DNA of 64,000 nt from Polyangiaceae bacterium (GTDB lineage Bacteria; Myxococcota_A; Polyangia; Polyangiales; Polyangiaceae). Positions 20,476 to 28,992 of this stretch are shown in pieces. The stretch covers positions 1-64,000 of the forward strand of contig JAICTZ010000027.1 of assembly GCA_025936115.1 (NCBI GenBank). The letters are read 5' to 3'. Numbering within the stretch: the stretch's first letter is position 1; each line of letters opens with the position of its first letter. The position numbers and the translations under genes were made by a program. The notes beneath the pieces are model-generated. The model was not told the DNA's origin. It saw only the letters and a list, made by a program, of their open reading frames with translations, and made no database searches.

Positions 20476-20523
20476 GTCCGCGCGGAGGGGCCGGGGGGGG
20501 GGACAGCCTCGCTCCACGCGGAC
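20476..20523. terminator. Possible bidirectional hairpin with a G10 run in the loop
   Basis: A 12-bp stem (20476-20487 with 20512-20523; one G-T/G-U position) encloses a loop containing ten consecutive G (20493-20502). It lies 33 nt after proC and between two convergent genes. An A-rich stretch (AAATAAAA) flanks the left side, which would read as a U-rich tail for transcripts coming from the minus-strand gene. The remainder of 20444-20662 shows nothing else. Confidence 0.5.
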
Positions 20524-20662
20524 CAGTTATGATTAGCAGCGCTCAATCGCGAATGCAACGGAAGTAAGTTCAGCAGAATGTAAGTTCGGCGGGTGATTGA
20601 GCTCGGCGAGACCGAGGGTCTCGGACCCACGGCTCGGGCGTCGAACTGCCGCAATTTCTGCG

Positions 20663-23600
20663 TCAGTCACGGCAGCGGAAGGCTTTGCGGGAGCCGTCCG
20701 GGGCGTCGAGCACGAGTGGGGCGCCGGGCCCCGTATCCCGAGCGGGAACGCCCCGCACGGTCGCGTCCAGGGCCTCGTCACCCCGGGGTTCCGCGGTCGG
20801 TGCGCGGACGACGCCCGCGCTATCGGCGGGCGCGCGGTCTTTGTGGGCTGACTTTCGCCGGGCACGCGCGCGTTCGTCGCCGGGCGCGCCGAGCGGAGCC
20901 GCGAGAGCATCGATGCAGACACGGCTCGGCGAGACGATCACGCGCGCCTCGATGCCGTTGCCCGTCGCGACGCCGGCGGTGTTCAAATCGACGTTCGGCT
21001 CGAGCGCGAGCGCGTCACTCACGACGTAGCCGTCTTCGCCCGTCGTGCACGACGCGGGCATCGCCGAAAGGTCGCTCGCGCGTGCGACGATGGGCGCATC
21101 GAAGCGGCGATTCGAGAGATCGAAGGGGAAGAGGTAGTAGTCGGCGTCGTGCAGCCACACGCCGAAGCTCTCGCCGCGCGCGGCCGGAGCGAGCGCGGGC
21201 GGCTCCGAATGTCCGGCGATCTCCGGGAACTCGCCGAGGAGCTCGAGCTCGCCTTGTTCGACGCGGTACAACCTGAGCGCGCGTGCCTCGCCGAGCGCGC
21301 CGACGTAAAAGCGGCCGCCCGCAAACGCGGCGCTCGCGATCACCCCGGTCGTCCCCTGCGTCTTCACGCGCACGATGCGGCTCCCCTCCTCGAGCAGGTA
21401 GATCTCGACGGTGCCGCGGATGCTCACGAGCAGCAGCGCCGCGTGCCGCACCGGATCGGTCACGACGCGAAAGCTCGCCGGCGGCCCGCTCGGCGACCGC
21501 CCGAACGCGTCCGCCGTGAGCACGGCGCTCGACCACGCGACGGGCGACGGAGCCGTCGACCACACCGAATCGCTCACGCGATACGGGTCGCGCACCCGCA
21601 CGAGCCAGCGCGCTTCCCGGGACCAGCCGTCGCCCGGAGGTCCCCACGCGTACGCGTGCAAAAGTCGTAGGTCGGCTTCGTTGCTCGTCTCGATGCCGAG
21701 ATCCGAGCGCGCGCGGGTCGGGGGAGCCACCTCGGCGATGGGATCCCACGGGCTCGTGGAACGGTCGTCGTTTGCCGCGCTCTTGCGCAGCGCCGGCTTG
21801 CTCTGCTCTCCGGTGGCCTCGCACTCGAGCGACCACCGGTTGCCGCCTGCACCGGGCAAGCGCGTGGCCTCGGGCACCGTGGCGAGGGTGAGACGATCCT
21901 TCTCCCCCATCTTCCAGCCCACGCGCAGCCAACCGGAAACCGCGCAACCGAGCGGCGTGCAGCCGCTCGGAGTGCCGGAGGTTTTTAGGGGCCGGAGATC
22001 GGGTTCGCCGGGGAGCTCGCCGTCGCTCCATTCGAAACCGCCGTCCACCGTTTCACGCAAGCCGCCGCTATGCCCGATGACCAAGCCGAAACGCCCGCGT
22101 AAAAGTGCGCGGTCGAGGTGCGCCTCGGGCGCGCCCACGAGCACGCGCCCGTCGAGTTTCACCCGCACGCCGACGAAACCGTCGTTGCCAGCGACCCAGT
22201 CGATGAGCTCGTCGTTCGGCGCTTGCTCGAACGAGTCGAGCCAGAGTCCGCTCGCGACGATCGAGCGCGCCGCCTCGTCGTCCACGCCGGACAGCTTGAG
22301 TGGCACCGTGCGGTCGGCGGCCCCGGGGCGCACGAGTGTGAGCGAGCCGAGCGTCATGTCGGCGGCGTCGGGCTTCGCCTTTTTCGCGGCCGCGTCCGTC
22401 TTCTCGGCCGCCTTTTCACGCTTGGCCACGGGTGCGAGCAGCGCGAGCCCGCCGTCGGCGAGCGCGACCGCGCGTTCGTCCGAGGCGCGTCGAGGCGTCG
22501 AATAGGCCGCACCGCTCGCGGGCACCACGCAGTATGCGGCCTCTGCCGCGCCGCGTGCCGCACAGCTGCCGCGCACGACGAGGGCCCCTCGCCCGTTCGG
22601 CGCGACGTGCCGCGGCTCTTCGAAGCGCACGAGCGGCGTCAGGGCGAGACCGGGACCGAGCACGTCGATGTCCGTGCGTCCGTGGGGCTGACCACAGACG
22701 ACCCCGGCGCCGGCGCCGAGCGCCACGGGCTCGCAGGGGGCTTTGCCCGCGAACGCGTTCGGCTGGTGCTCGAGCACGGCGCCGTCCGCGAGACGAATGC
22801 GGGCGACCTGACCTCGCGCGGCGACGAAGGCGGCGCCGTGGCCATCCGGAAAACCGTGGAGCACCGCCAGCTCGAGCGGGCGCTCGCCGAACGGCAGCGC
22901 CGCTGGCAGCCGTCGCGACGGGTTCGCGCGTGTCTCGGCTTGCGCTTCCGAAGCGGCGGCGGCGAGCGGCTGCTCGGCGCCGCTCGCCGTGAGCAAGAAA
23001 CGCCGACCGGGCGCGTTGACGACGATGCCGCCGTCGTCGACACCGAGCTCGGCGTGCGCGAGGTCGAGCGGATGCCAGCTACTGCCGGCGTCGAACGTCG
23101 CGAGCACGCCGCGAAGCGGCACTTCCACGGCGCCGAACCACTCGTCGGCAAACGCCATCGCGCCATAACCCGGCGACGGCGGCAGGCTCGCGAGCTCGAG
23201 CGCGCGGCCGCTCTCCACGTCGAGCGCGAGCCACGGCGCGCCCCGGCCGCGCGCGGCGTAGACGCGGTCGAACCCCGCGACCACGCGTTCGACCTCGCCG
23301 TCGATGCGCGCCAGCGGCACCAAGCGTCCCGTCCACGAGCTCGCGCGCCAAAACAAGGCCGAGCCGCTCGTGTTCAGCACGAACAGGTAACCTCCGCCGA
23401 GCCGATTCGGCAGCGCTAGCGTCGCGACCACGCGCGAGCCGGGCAGAAACTCGTCGCTCGCAACCAGCGCTCCCTCCGGGCTCTGGATCAGCCTGAGCCC
23501 CTGCGCGATGAAACGGCGGCCTCCGTCGCTGTCCTTGACCTCACCCGTCACTTCGGAGCGCTCGATGGGCGGGAACACGCGTGCAGGCGTCAGGAAGTCC

Positions 23601-23731
23601 GCAGCGGTGGAGGCGCTCGCGCCGGGGCTGACCGCGCTTTCAGTCGTCGCTGGACGAGACGGCCGTGGCGCGCTGCCGGCACACGCCGAAATGCCGAGCC
23701 CGAGTAACAGCCGGAGTGCGCCTTTTCCCAT
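20663..23731 (-). CDS. Very large exported lipoprotein with beta-propeller-like repeats, function unknown
   Basis: A 1022-residue protein. The N-terminus MGKGALRLLLGLGISAC is a short lipoprotein signal peptide (lipobox ISAC). The body is beta-strand-rich with repeated blade-like units and Asp-box-like segments (TFDAGSSWHPL, VDGGFEWSDGE). This suggests beta-propellers of the BNR/Ycf48 type, though I cannot delimit the blades. A Lys/Ala-rich charged insert (REKAAEKTDAAAKKAK) splits the protein near its middle. A basic/acidic disordered tail lies close to the C-terminus. I chose ATG 23731 over the upstream in-frame ATG (23848) because it starts exactly at the signal peptide. It is divergent from asd (122 nt). 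No catalytic motif is recognised. Confidence 0.82.
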   Translation of the reverse strand: MGKGALRLLLGLGISACAGSAPRPSRPATTESAVSPGASASTAADFLTPARVFPPIERSEVTGEVKDSDGGRRFIAQGLRLIQSPEGALVASDEFLPGSRVVATLALPNRLGGGYLFVLNTSGSALFWRASSWTGRLVPLARIDGEVERVVAGFDRVYAARGRGAPWLALDVESGRALELASLPPSPGYGAMAFADEWFGAVEVPLRGVLATFDAGSSWHPLDLAHAELGVDDGGIVVNAPGRRFLLTASGAEQPLAAAASEAQAETRANPSRRLPAALPFGERPLELAVLHGFPDGHGAAFVAARGQVARIRLADGAVLEHQPNAFAGKAPCEPVALGAGAGVVCGQPHGRTDIDVLGPGLALTPLVRFEEPRHVAPNGRGALVVRGSCAARGAAEAAYCVVPASGAAYSTPRRASDERAVALADGGLALLAPVAKREKAAEKTDAAAKKAKPDAADMTLGSLTLVRPGAADRTVPLKLSGVDDEAARSIVASGLWLDSFEQAPNDELIDWVAGNDGFVGVRVKLDGRVLVGAPEAHLDRALLRGRFGLVIGHSGGLRETVDGGFEWSDGELPGEPDLRPLKTSGTPSGCTPLGCAVSGWLRVGWKMGEKDRLTLATVPEATRLPGAGGNRWSLECEATGEQSKPALRKSAANDDRSTSPWDPIAEVAPPTRARSDLGIETSNEADLRLLHAYAWGPPGDGWSREARWLVRVRDPYRVSDSVWSTAPSPVAWSSAVLTADAFGRSPSGPPASFRVVTDPVRHAALLLVSIRGTVEIYLLEEGSRIVRVKTQGTTGVIASAAFAGGRFYVGALGEARALRLYRVEQGELELLGEFPEIAGHSEPPALAPAARGESFGVWLHDADYYLFPFDLSNRRFDAPIVARASDLSAMPASCTTGEDGYVVSDALALEPNVDLNTAGVATGNGIEARVIVSPSRVCIDALAAPLGAPGDERARARRKSAHKDRAPADSAGVVRAPTAEPRGDEALDATVRGVPARDTGPGAPLVLDAPDGSRKAFRCRD

Positions 23732-23853
23732 GCCGCGCGTGACCGAGCGTAGCAGCGGAGCGGCAGCGTGCGTTGCGGAGCGTGACGTGCTGCGATAAAG
23801 CTCCGCTTCTTTGGCGGGCCCCTGCCCGCCGCGACCTCCAAGGAGCAACGAAG

Positions 23854-24852
23854 ATGACCACCGTAGCCGTCGTCGGCGCGACCGGCGCTGTCGGCAGAGA
23901 AATGCTGAGAACCCTCGAGCGGCGGAACTTTCCGGCCAAGCGCGTCATCGCGCTCGCCTCGGAACGCTCGGCCGGCAGCAAGCTCGACTTCAACGGCAAG
24001 ACGCTCACGGTGGAGAAGCTCGGGCCCGAATCGTTCGCGGGCGTCGATATCGCGCTCTTCAGCGCGGGCGCCTCGACCTCGAAGGAGTTTGCTCCTATCG
24101 CGGCCGCGGCCGGCGCCGTCGTCATCGACAACTCGAGCGCCTGGCGCATGGACCCCGACGTGCCGCTCGTCGTGCCCGAGGTGAACCCCGGCGCCCTCAC
24201 GGCTCTGAAGAAGGGCATCATCGCCAACCCGAACTGCAGCACGATCCAAATGGTGGTCGCGCTCAAGCCGCTCCACGACGTGGCTCGCATCAAGCACATC
24301 GTCGTCTCGACCTACCAAGCGACGAGCGGCAAGGGCCACGCCGCCGTCCAAGAGCTGAAGAACCAAATCGCCGAGCTCGGCCAGGGCAAGGCCCCGACGA
24401 TCAACGTATTCCCGGCTCAAATCGCGCTGAACGTCGTCTCCGACTGGAAGCCCGGCACCGACGGCTACTCGGAAGAGGAGCTCAAGATGGTGCACGAGAC
24501 GAAGAAGATCATGGGCGACAGCTCGATCGGCGTGACGCCGACCTGCGTGCGCGTCCCCGTGGTGTCGGGCCATTCCGAGAGCGTGCACGTCACGTTTCAC
24601 GAGCCGCTCAGCGCGGCGCGGGCGCGCGACCTCCTGCGTAACGCCCCGGGCGTGAAGCTCGTCGAGGGCGAGTATCGGCCGGGCGGCGAGCCGCAGCCGA
24701 TCCAAGCCGCCGACACGGACCCGGTGTACGTCGGCCGCGTGCGCGACGATCTCGCGGTGCCCGGCGCGCTAAACCTCTGGATCGTCTCGGATAACCTGCG
24801 CAAGGGTGCGGCGCTCAACGCCGTGCAGATCGCCGAGCTTCTGATTCGCTAG
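23854..24852 (+). CDS. asd: Aspartate-semialdehyde dehydrogenase
   Basis: NADP-dependent enzyme converting aspartyl phosphate to aspartate semialdehyde, the branch point to lysine/diaminopimelate, threonine and methionine. The 332-residue product has the Rossmann motif VVGATGAVGREML at 6-18, the catalytic cysteine C128 in ANPNCSTIQ, and the downstream VPVVSGHSESVHV segment. An AAGGAG ribosome site at about 23840-23845 fixes ATG 23854 as start rather than the upstream in-frame ATG at 23773. thyX follows after 41 nt in the same direction, so the two may be co-transcribed. Confidence 0.97.
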   Translation: MTTVAVVGATGAVGREMLRTLERRNFPAKRVIALASERSAGSKLDFNGKTLTVEKLGPESFAGVDIALFSAGASTSKEFAPIAAAAGAVVIDNSSAWRMDPDVPLVVPEVNPGALTALKKGIIANPNCSTIQMVVALKPLHDVARIKHIVVSTYQATSGKGHAAVQELKNQIAELGQGKAPTINVFPAQIALNVVSDWKPGTDGYSEEELKMVHETKKIMGDSSIGVTPTCVRVPVVSGHSESVHVTFHEPLSAARARDLLRNAPGVKLVEGEYRPGGEPQPIQAADTDPVYVGRVRDDLAVPGALNLWIVSDNLRKGAALNAVQIAELLIR

Positions 24853-24893
24853 TAGCCGCACGCCCGGGTGTCCATCCGGGGGACTAAAAAGGT

Positions 24894-25895
24894 ATGGTCG
24901 AGGACGTGTCGAAGCGTCCTGTCTCGCCGGGAGCCGAAGAGCTGCTCGGCCTCTACTTCCCCGTCCTCGACCACGGCTTCGTGGCGCTCGTTGACTACAT
25001 GGGCACCGACGAGTGCATCGAGCGCGCCGCGCGCGTGAGCTACGGCTACGGCACGCGCAAGGCGAGCCAAACCCGCGGCTTGCTCCGCTACCTGCGCCGC
25101 CACCTGCACACGACGCCGAGCGAAATGCTCGAGCTCAAGTTTCACTGCTGCATGCCGATGTTCATCGCGCGGCAGTGGATCCGGCACCGCGCGGCCAGCG
25201 TCAACGAATACAGCGGGCGTTATTCGCTGATGCCGATGCTCTTTTACACGCCTGACGCCGCGCAGCTCCAGACGCAGAGTCGAGCGAACAATCAGGGCCG
25301 CAGCGGCAAGCCCGTGACGGACGCCACCTACGCCGAAGCCGTGCAGCGCTGGAACGGCATTCGGGACGCCAGCCGTTCGGCTTACGAATGGATGACGGGC
25401 GAGGACGTCGCGCGGGAGCTCGCGCGTATCGATCTGCCGCTCTCCACGTACACGCAATGGTACTGGAAGACCGATCTGCACAACTTCCTGCATTTTCTGA
25501 AGCTCAGGGTCGACGCGCACGCGCAGTGGGAGATCCAGGAATACGGCCGCGTCATGGCAGGCATGCTCAAGCGCGTCGCGCCGCTCAGCTACGAAGCCTT
25601 CATCGACTACGACGTGTGCGGCGCGCGTCTCTCGCGCATGGAGCTCGAAGCCATCCGCCGTCTCGTCAGCATCGAGGGTGACGGCTTGAGGGCAAACGCG
25701 GGCGCGGCCGTCGATCAGGCCGGCCTCGAAGCGCTCGGACTTGCCAAGCGCGAGGCACGCGAGCTCTTCGACAAGCTCGGCGCCGCCAAAACGCCGGATT
25801 TCGAGCTCGATCTCGGCAAAGCGCGCACGCCCGAAGCCTTCGCCGCGCACTTTGCGGCCGCGGTGCCCAAGGTCGACAAGCCGCCGCAGGAGTGA
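24894..25895 (+). CDS. thyX: Flavin-dependent thymidylate synthase ThyX
   Basis: FAD-dependent methylation of dUMP to dTMP using methylene-tetrahydrofolate, the alternative to ThyA. The diagnostic motif RHRAASVNEYSGRY is at residues 97-110 (RHRx7S). The N-terminal segment AARVSYG and the later QWYWKTDLHNFLHFLKLR...AQWEIQEY match ThyX. At 333 residues it is longer than the common 220-260; the extra length is a C-terminal extension of about 90 residues that is not recognisable. It is downstream of asd and convergent with the toxin gene (9 nt gap). Confidence 0.95.
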   Translation: MVEDVSKRPVSPGAEELLGLYFPVLDHGFVALVDYMGTDECIERAARVSYGYGTRKASQTRGLLRYLRRHLHTTPSEMLELKFHCCMPMFIARQWIRHRAASVNEYSGRYSLMPMLFYTPDAAQLQTQSRANNQGRSGKPVTDATYAEAVQRWNGIRDASRSAYEWMTGEDVARELARIDLPLSTYTQWYWKTDLHNFLHFLKLRVDAHAQWEIQEYGRVMAGMLKRVAPLSYEAFIDYDVCGARLSRMELEAIRRLVSIEGDGLRANAGAAVDQAGLEALGLAKREARELFDKLGAAKTPDFELDLGKARTPEAFAAHFAAAVPKVDKPPQE

Positions 25896-25904
25896 CGCAG
25901 CCGG

Positions 25905-26324
25905 TCAGCGATTCGCCGCTAGCGTCTTCAGTCCAGCCCCGAGCTCGAGGAGCCGCGTGTCCGCGGTAACCAGGGTGAGCTCGTGTTCGAGGGCGGTGGC
26001 AGCGAGCAAACAATCAGCCGGATCGCCATGGCGCTGCGAGAGACGGCCCGCGAGCTCCGCGACCGCGCCGTCGACGGGCAGCTCCTGCACGCCCAACCCG
26101 AGCACGTGTGCACGCAAGGCCGGACCACTCGGCGACAGCTGCACTCGTTTGCGCAGGGTCAAGAGCGCGAGTTCCCAAAAGCTAATCGCAGACACGGCCA
26201 CGGCGCCCCGCGCCGACTCCCGCTCGATGCGCTTCCTCGCCTTGGCTCCGAGTTGCTCGTCGTCCTTCAGCGACCACACGAGCACGTGAGTATCGAGCAA
26301 CAGCGTCAACGCGTCGCTTCCCAC
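25905..26324 (-). CDS. VapC-family PIN-domain toxin
   Basis: Probable Mg2+-dependent ribonuclease toxin of a type II toxin-antitoxin pair. The 139-residue PIN domain keeps the acidic catalytic set: first Asp in LLLDTHVLVW, Glu in ISFWELALL, Asp in GDPADCLLAATA, and the fourth Asp in LVTADTRLL. Its start overlaps the 3' end of the upstream antitoxin gene by 19 nt, which indicates coupled expression. The pair is inserted tail-to-tail with thyX and head-to-head with nadA, so it looks like an accessory insertion between housekeeping genes. The RNA target is unknown. Confidence 0.92.
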   Translation of the reverse strand: MGSDALTLLLDTHVLVWSLKDDEQLGAKARKRIERESARGAVAVSAISFWELALLTLRKRVQLSPSGPALRAHVLGLGVQELPVDGAVAELAGRLSQRHGDPADCLLAATALEHELTLVTADTRLLELGAGLKTLAANR

Positions 26325-26551
26325 GTTACCCCCTCGACCGGCTCGAGGATGTCGCCGAGAATTTCGATGCGGCCGCGCAACGAGCCGAGCAAGCTTCCGG
26401 CCTTGCCGCGGACGGGCCCGAGCTCGGCGATCGGTATGCCGCGCTTGGTGATCACGATCGCCTCACCCGTCGCCTCGACGTGGTCCATGAGCTTTAGGCA
26501 TTTTGCCTTGAATTCACCGGCGCGAATGCGACGGCTGGGGCTGCGCTTCAT
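26306..26551 (-). CDS. Phd/YefM-family antitoxin
   Basis: An 81-residue antitoxin preceding the PIN toxin. The N-terminal Phd/YefM fold is evident: IRAGEFKAKCLKLMDHVEATGEAIVITKRGIPIAELGPV. This region binds the operator and forms the dimer. The C-terminal tail would neutralise the toxin. I took ATG 26551; an in-frame ATG two codons upstream (26557) is equally possible. This family autoregulates its own operon, but I could not pick out a convincing palindrome in the 130 nt upstream. Confidence 0.88.
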   Translation of the reverse strand: MKRSPSRRIRAGEFKAKCLKLMDHVEATGEAIVITKRGIPIAELGPVRGKAGSLLGSLRGRIEILGDILEPVEGVTWEATR

Positions 26552-26670
26552 GACCATGGGCGTGACTATAGCCCCGTCCGTGTTTCGCGTCGAGTCGGGC
26601 GCGCGCCGCGGGCCGGCTGCAGAGGCGCCACAGCTCGCGGTTGAAACGGGCGCTCCCCGCCGCGCGTAGT

Positions 26671-26676
26671 TATACT
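26671..26676 (+). promoter_or_regulatory. TATACT -10-like box immediately before nadA
   Basis: A near-consensus -10 hexamer ends only 7 nt before the nadA ATG (26684), which would put the transcription start at or next to the start codon. No good -35 lies at 16-18 nt spacing; TTGAAA at 26641-26646 is too far (24 nt). No Shine-Dalgarno is visible in the short gap. Confidence 0.35.
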
Positions 26677-26683
26677 CGGCCGC

Positions 26684-27631
26684 ATGTCAGCCGCCGCGCC
26701 GTCGCTCGCCTCGCTCGATCTCGACGCGGAGATCCGCCGGCTCAAGCGTGAGCGGAACGCCGTGTTCCTTGCGCATTATTACCAGGAGAGCGAGATCCAG
26801 GATCTCGCCGACGTGATCGGCGACTCGCTGCAGCTCGCGCAAGCCGCGCAGCGCACGCAAGCGGACGTGATCCTGTTCGCGGGCGTTGCCTTCATGGCGG
26901 AGACGGCGAAGATCTTGAACCCCGAGCGCATCGTGCTCGTGCCCGACATGAAGGCGGGCTGCTCGCTCGCCGACGGCTGCCCCGCCGATCGCTTCCGCGC
27001 CTGGAAGGCGCGTTTTCCCGGCGCCGTGACGGTGAGCTACATCAACTGCTCGGCGGAGGTGAAAGCCGAGAGCGACTGGATCTGCACCTCGAGCAACGCG
27101 GAGAAAGTCATCCGCGCCATCCCCGAGGACAAGCTGATCTTGTTCGCGCCCGACAAGAACCTCGGCCGCTACTTGATGAAGAAGACGGGACGCGAGATGA
27201 AGCTCTGGCCCGGGAGCTGCATCGTGCACGAGACGTTCAGCCTGCGAAAGCTGGAAGCGCTGAGGCTCGAGCACCCCGAAGCGGTCCTGATCGCGCATCC
27301 GGAGTGCGAAGAGCCGCTGCTCGAGCAGGCGGCGTTCATCGGTTCCACGGCGGCGCTCTTGAACTTCGTGGAAAAGAGCCCAGAGCAGACGTTCATCGTC
27401 GCAACGGAGCCGGGCATCCTGCATCAGATGCAGAAGCGCGCGCCGGCGAAGACGCTGATTGCCGCGCCGCCGGAGGCCAACTGCGCCTGCAACGAGTGCC
27501 CATTCATGCGCCTGAACACGCCGGAAAAGGTGTACCTCGCGCTCCGCGATCTCGAGCCCCGGCTCGAGATGAGCGAGGAGCTCCGCCTGCGCGCCAAGGT
27601 GCCGATCGATCGCATGCTGAGCCTCTCCTAG
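26684..27631 (+). CDS. nadA: Quinolinate synthase NadA
   Basis: [4Fe-4S] enzyme that condenses iminoaspartate with dihydroxyacetone phosphate to quinolinate in NAD synthesis. The 315-residue protein has the N-terminal LAHYYQESEIQDLADVIGDS. The three expected cluster ligands are C93 (KAGCSLADGCP), C179 (PGSCIVHE) and C272 (CNECPFM). Conserved LFAPDKNLGRYLMKKTG and VATEPGILHQM segments are also seen. It belongs to the compact NadA type without long extensions. No nadB or nadC lies in the window. A long inverted repeat begins at its stop codon. Confidence 0.97.
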   Translation: MSAAAPSLASLDLDAEIRRLKRERNAVFLAHYYQESEIQDLADVIGDSLQLAQAAQRTQADVILFAGVAFMAETAKILNPERIVLVPDMKAGCSLADGCPADRFRAWKARFPGAVTVSYINCSAEVKAESDWICTSSNAEKVIRAIPEDKLILFAPDKNLGRYLMKKTGREMKLWPGSCIVHETFSLRKLEALRLEHPEAVLIAHPECEEPLLEQAAFIGSTAALLNFVEKSPEQTFIVATEPGILHQMQKRAPAKTLIAAPPEANCACNECPFMRLNTPEKVYLALRDLEPRLEMSEELRLRAKVPIDRMLSLS

Positions 27632-27707
27632 CACTACCTCGCCAGTCTTTGGCAGGAGCAGATCTCGATCGTGATCTGGCCATTCAAGACTGGCGAAGTA
27701 GTACTAG
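27628..27707. repeat. Long near-perfect inverted repeat after nadA
   Basis: Arms 27628-27649 and 27686-27707 pair over 22 nt with two mismatches; the inner 17 nt (27633-27649 with 27686-27702) have one mismatch. Inside them, TGGC...CAGATC (27650-27664) pairs with GATCTGGCC (27673-27681) around a TCGATC centre, so the element folds almost end to end. There is no U-tract. It overlaps the nadA stop codon. It may be a strong terminator-like hairpin between convergent genes or a MITE/REP-like mobile hairpin. Confidence 0.75.
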
Positions 27708-27774
27708 CGAACGGCGTGTTCGCCCGCCCGAGCGCGTCGTCGAGCCGCAGCTCGTCGTTCGAGCGCGCGGAGGC

Positions 27775-28671
27775 TCACTCGAAGTTGCCGTGCGAGCTCA
27801 CGCCGACGTCCGGATCGAACGTGTCGAGGCCGGGCAGCTCGTCCTCGAGCGTCTGGCCGTCGATGCCCGTGACGCGCACGGAGAAGCCCTGCGAGAAGTC
27901 TTGGCCCGACGCCTGAAACGCGCCGTCCGCTTGGTGCTCCGCCGCGCTCCAGCTGCCTGAGCCGAGCTTGTACTCGAGCTTCGTGAACGGGATCTTGGCG
28001 TTACGTACCCAGACGCGGAAAAACCACGTGTTCGTCCACTGCCGGCCGTCGAAGGTGTACTGCACGGGCGCGGTCGTCGCAGAGCTCGTGAAGCGCCAGG
28101 TCACGCTGCGACCGCTATCTCCGCCGAGCGCCTGGTCGATTTCGGGGCTCACGTCGATGTCGTTCGGGCCGGTCTCTTGACCGTACGTGACGGCGCGCGC
28201 GACGAGCGTCTTGCCGTTGGCGCTGAGCTCGACGCAGGCGTCGCAGAGGTCGCCGCCGCTCGCCTTCAAGCCTTGAAGCACGACCTCGTTCGCTAGCCCC
28301 ATGATGTAGTTGCCGTAGAGCGTGCGGACGCCGGCCGGGTATTTGTTGCTCGGCGCACAGGCGTTGTGCCACTCGGTTTCGGCGTAGTCGACCGGGCCGA
28401 GCCAGAAGTTGCCGCTGTGTGCGTCGCTCAAGTATTGGCCGCCACCCTGGGTCGCGGTGCCGCTCGTGCCGCCCGATGTGTCGGTGCCGCCCGAGCCGCC
28501 CGTCGCGGGGGCGCCGCCCGTCGCGTTCCTGTGCGAGCCGCCCGAGCCGGCGGGAGTGCCGCCGGTGCCGCCGGTGCTGCCCGCGGCGCCGTCGTCAGAG
28601 CCGGAGCCGCACGCGGCCAGCGTCGTGCAAACGGCGAAGCAGATGAGGAACGGCGTTGAAGGTCGCTGCAT
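27775..28671 (-). CDS. Expansin-like lipoprotein (EXLX type)
   Basis: A 298-residue exported protein. The signal peptide FLICFAVCTTLAAC carries a lipobox. A Gly/Ser/Thr linker (about 25-75) follows, then two domains. D1 resembles the expansin double-psi barrel: TLYGNYIMG, LCDACVELSANGKTLVARAV, and NDIDVSPEIDQAL, which holds the conserved Asp of bacterial expansins. D2 resembles the cellulose-binding immunoglobulin-like domain (CBM63): WRFTS, PVQYTFDG, TWFFRVWVRNAKIPFTKLEYK, GAFQASG, FSVRVTGIDGQTLEDELPGL and a final GNF. Expansins loosen cellulose/peptidoglycan networks without hydrolysis. I chose ATG 28671 because it begins the signal peptide. Lipid anchoring of an expansin is unusual. Confidence 0.85.
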   Translation of the reverse strand: MQRPSTPFLICFAVCTTLAACGSGSDDGAAGSTGGTGGTPAGSGGSHRNATGGAPATGGSGGTDTSGGTSGTATQGGGQYLSDAHSGNFWLGPVDYAETEWHNACAPSNKYPAGVRTLYGNYIMGLANEVVLQGLKASGGDLCDACVELSANGKTLVARAVTYGQETGPNDIDVSPEIDQALGGDSGRSVTWRFTSSATTAPVQYTFDGRQWTNTWFFRVWVRNAKIPFTKLEYKLGSGSWSAAEHQADGAFQASGQDFSQGFSVRVTGIDGQTLEDELPGLDTFDPDVGVSSHGNFE

Positions 28672-28920
28672 GGCGGATCTCCCCAAACGGCTCATTGTCG
28701 CAGACGGCGCGAGCGTTCGAAAGTGCGGCGCGTGCGCACACGCGCGTACATGCGAAAATCACGGACGCGAGCGTCGCCCTCGGCGCTTACGGAGCGCGCC
28801 GGCCGGCGCTCAAGCGAACGCGGTGTACGGCCTGCCGCAAGCCGCCGCCGCGGAGCGGCGCTTCGCCAAGTGCCGAATACCTTTCGAACCATTGGTCGCC
28901 GCAAAAAAAACAATCTGCCC

Positions 28921-28947
28921 TGTCGATTCGCGGCGCGCCCGTTCGAC
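28921..28947 (+). promoter_or_regulatory. Candidate ECF42-type promoter upstream of the DGPF gene
   Basis: TGTCGA at 28921-28926 and CGAC at 28944-28947 are separated by 17 nt and lie 45-70 nt upstream of the DGPF gene ATG. An A8 run just upstream (about 28902-28911) could act as an UP element. From memory, ECF42 sigma factors recognise TGTCGA at -35 and a CGA-type -10; the next-but-one gene encodes such a sigma factor, so autoregulation is inferred. The rest of the 321-nt gap 28672-28992 shows nothing else. Confidence 0.6.
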
Positions 28948-28992
28948 TACTGACTGAACCGCGCCGTTGGGGCACGGTGCAAGGAGCACGTC

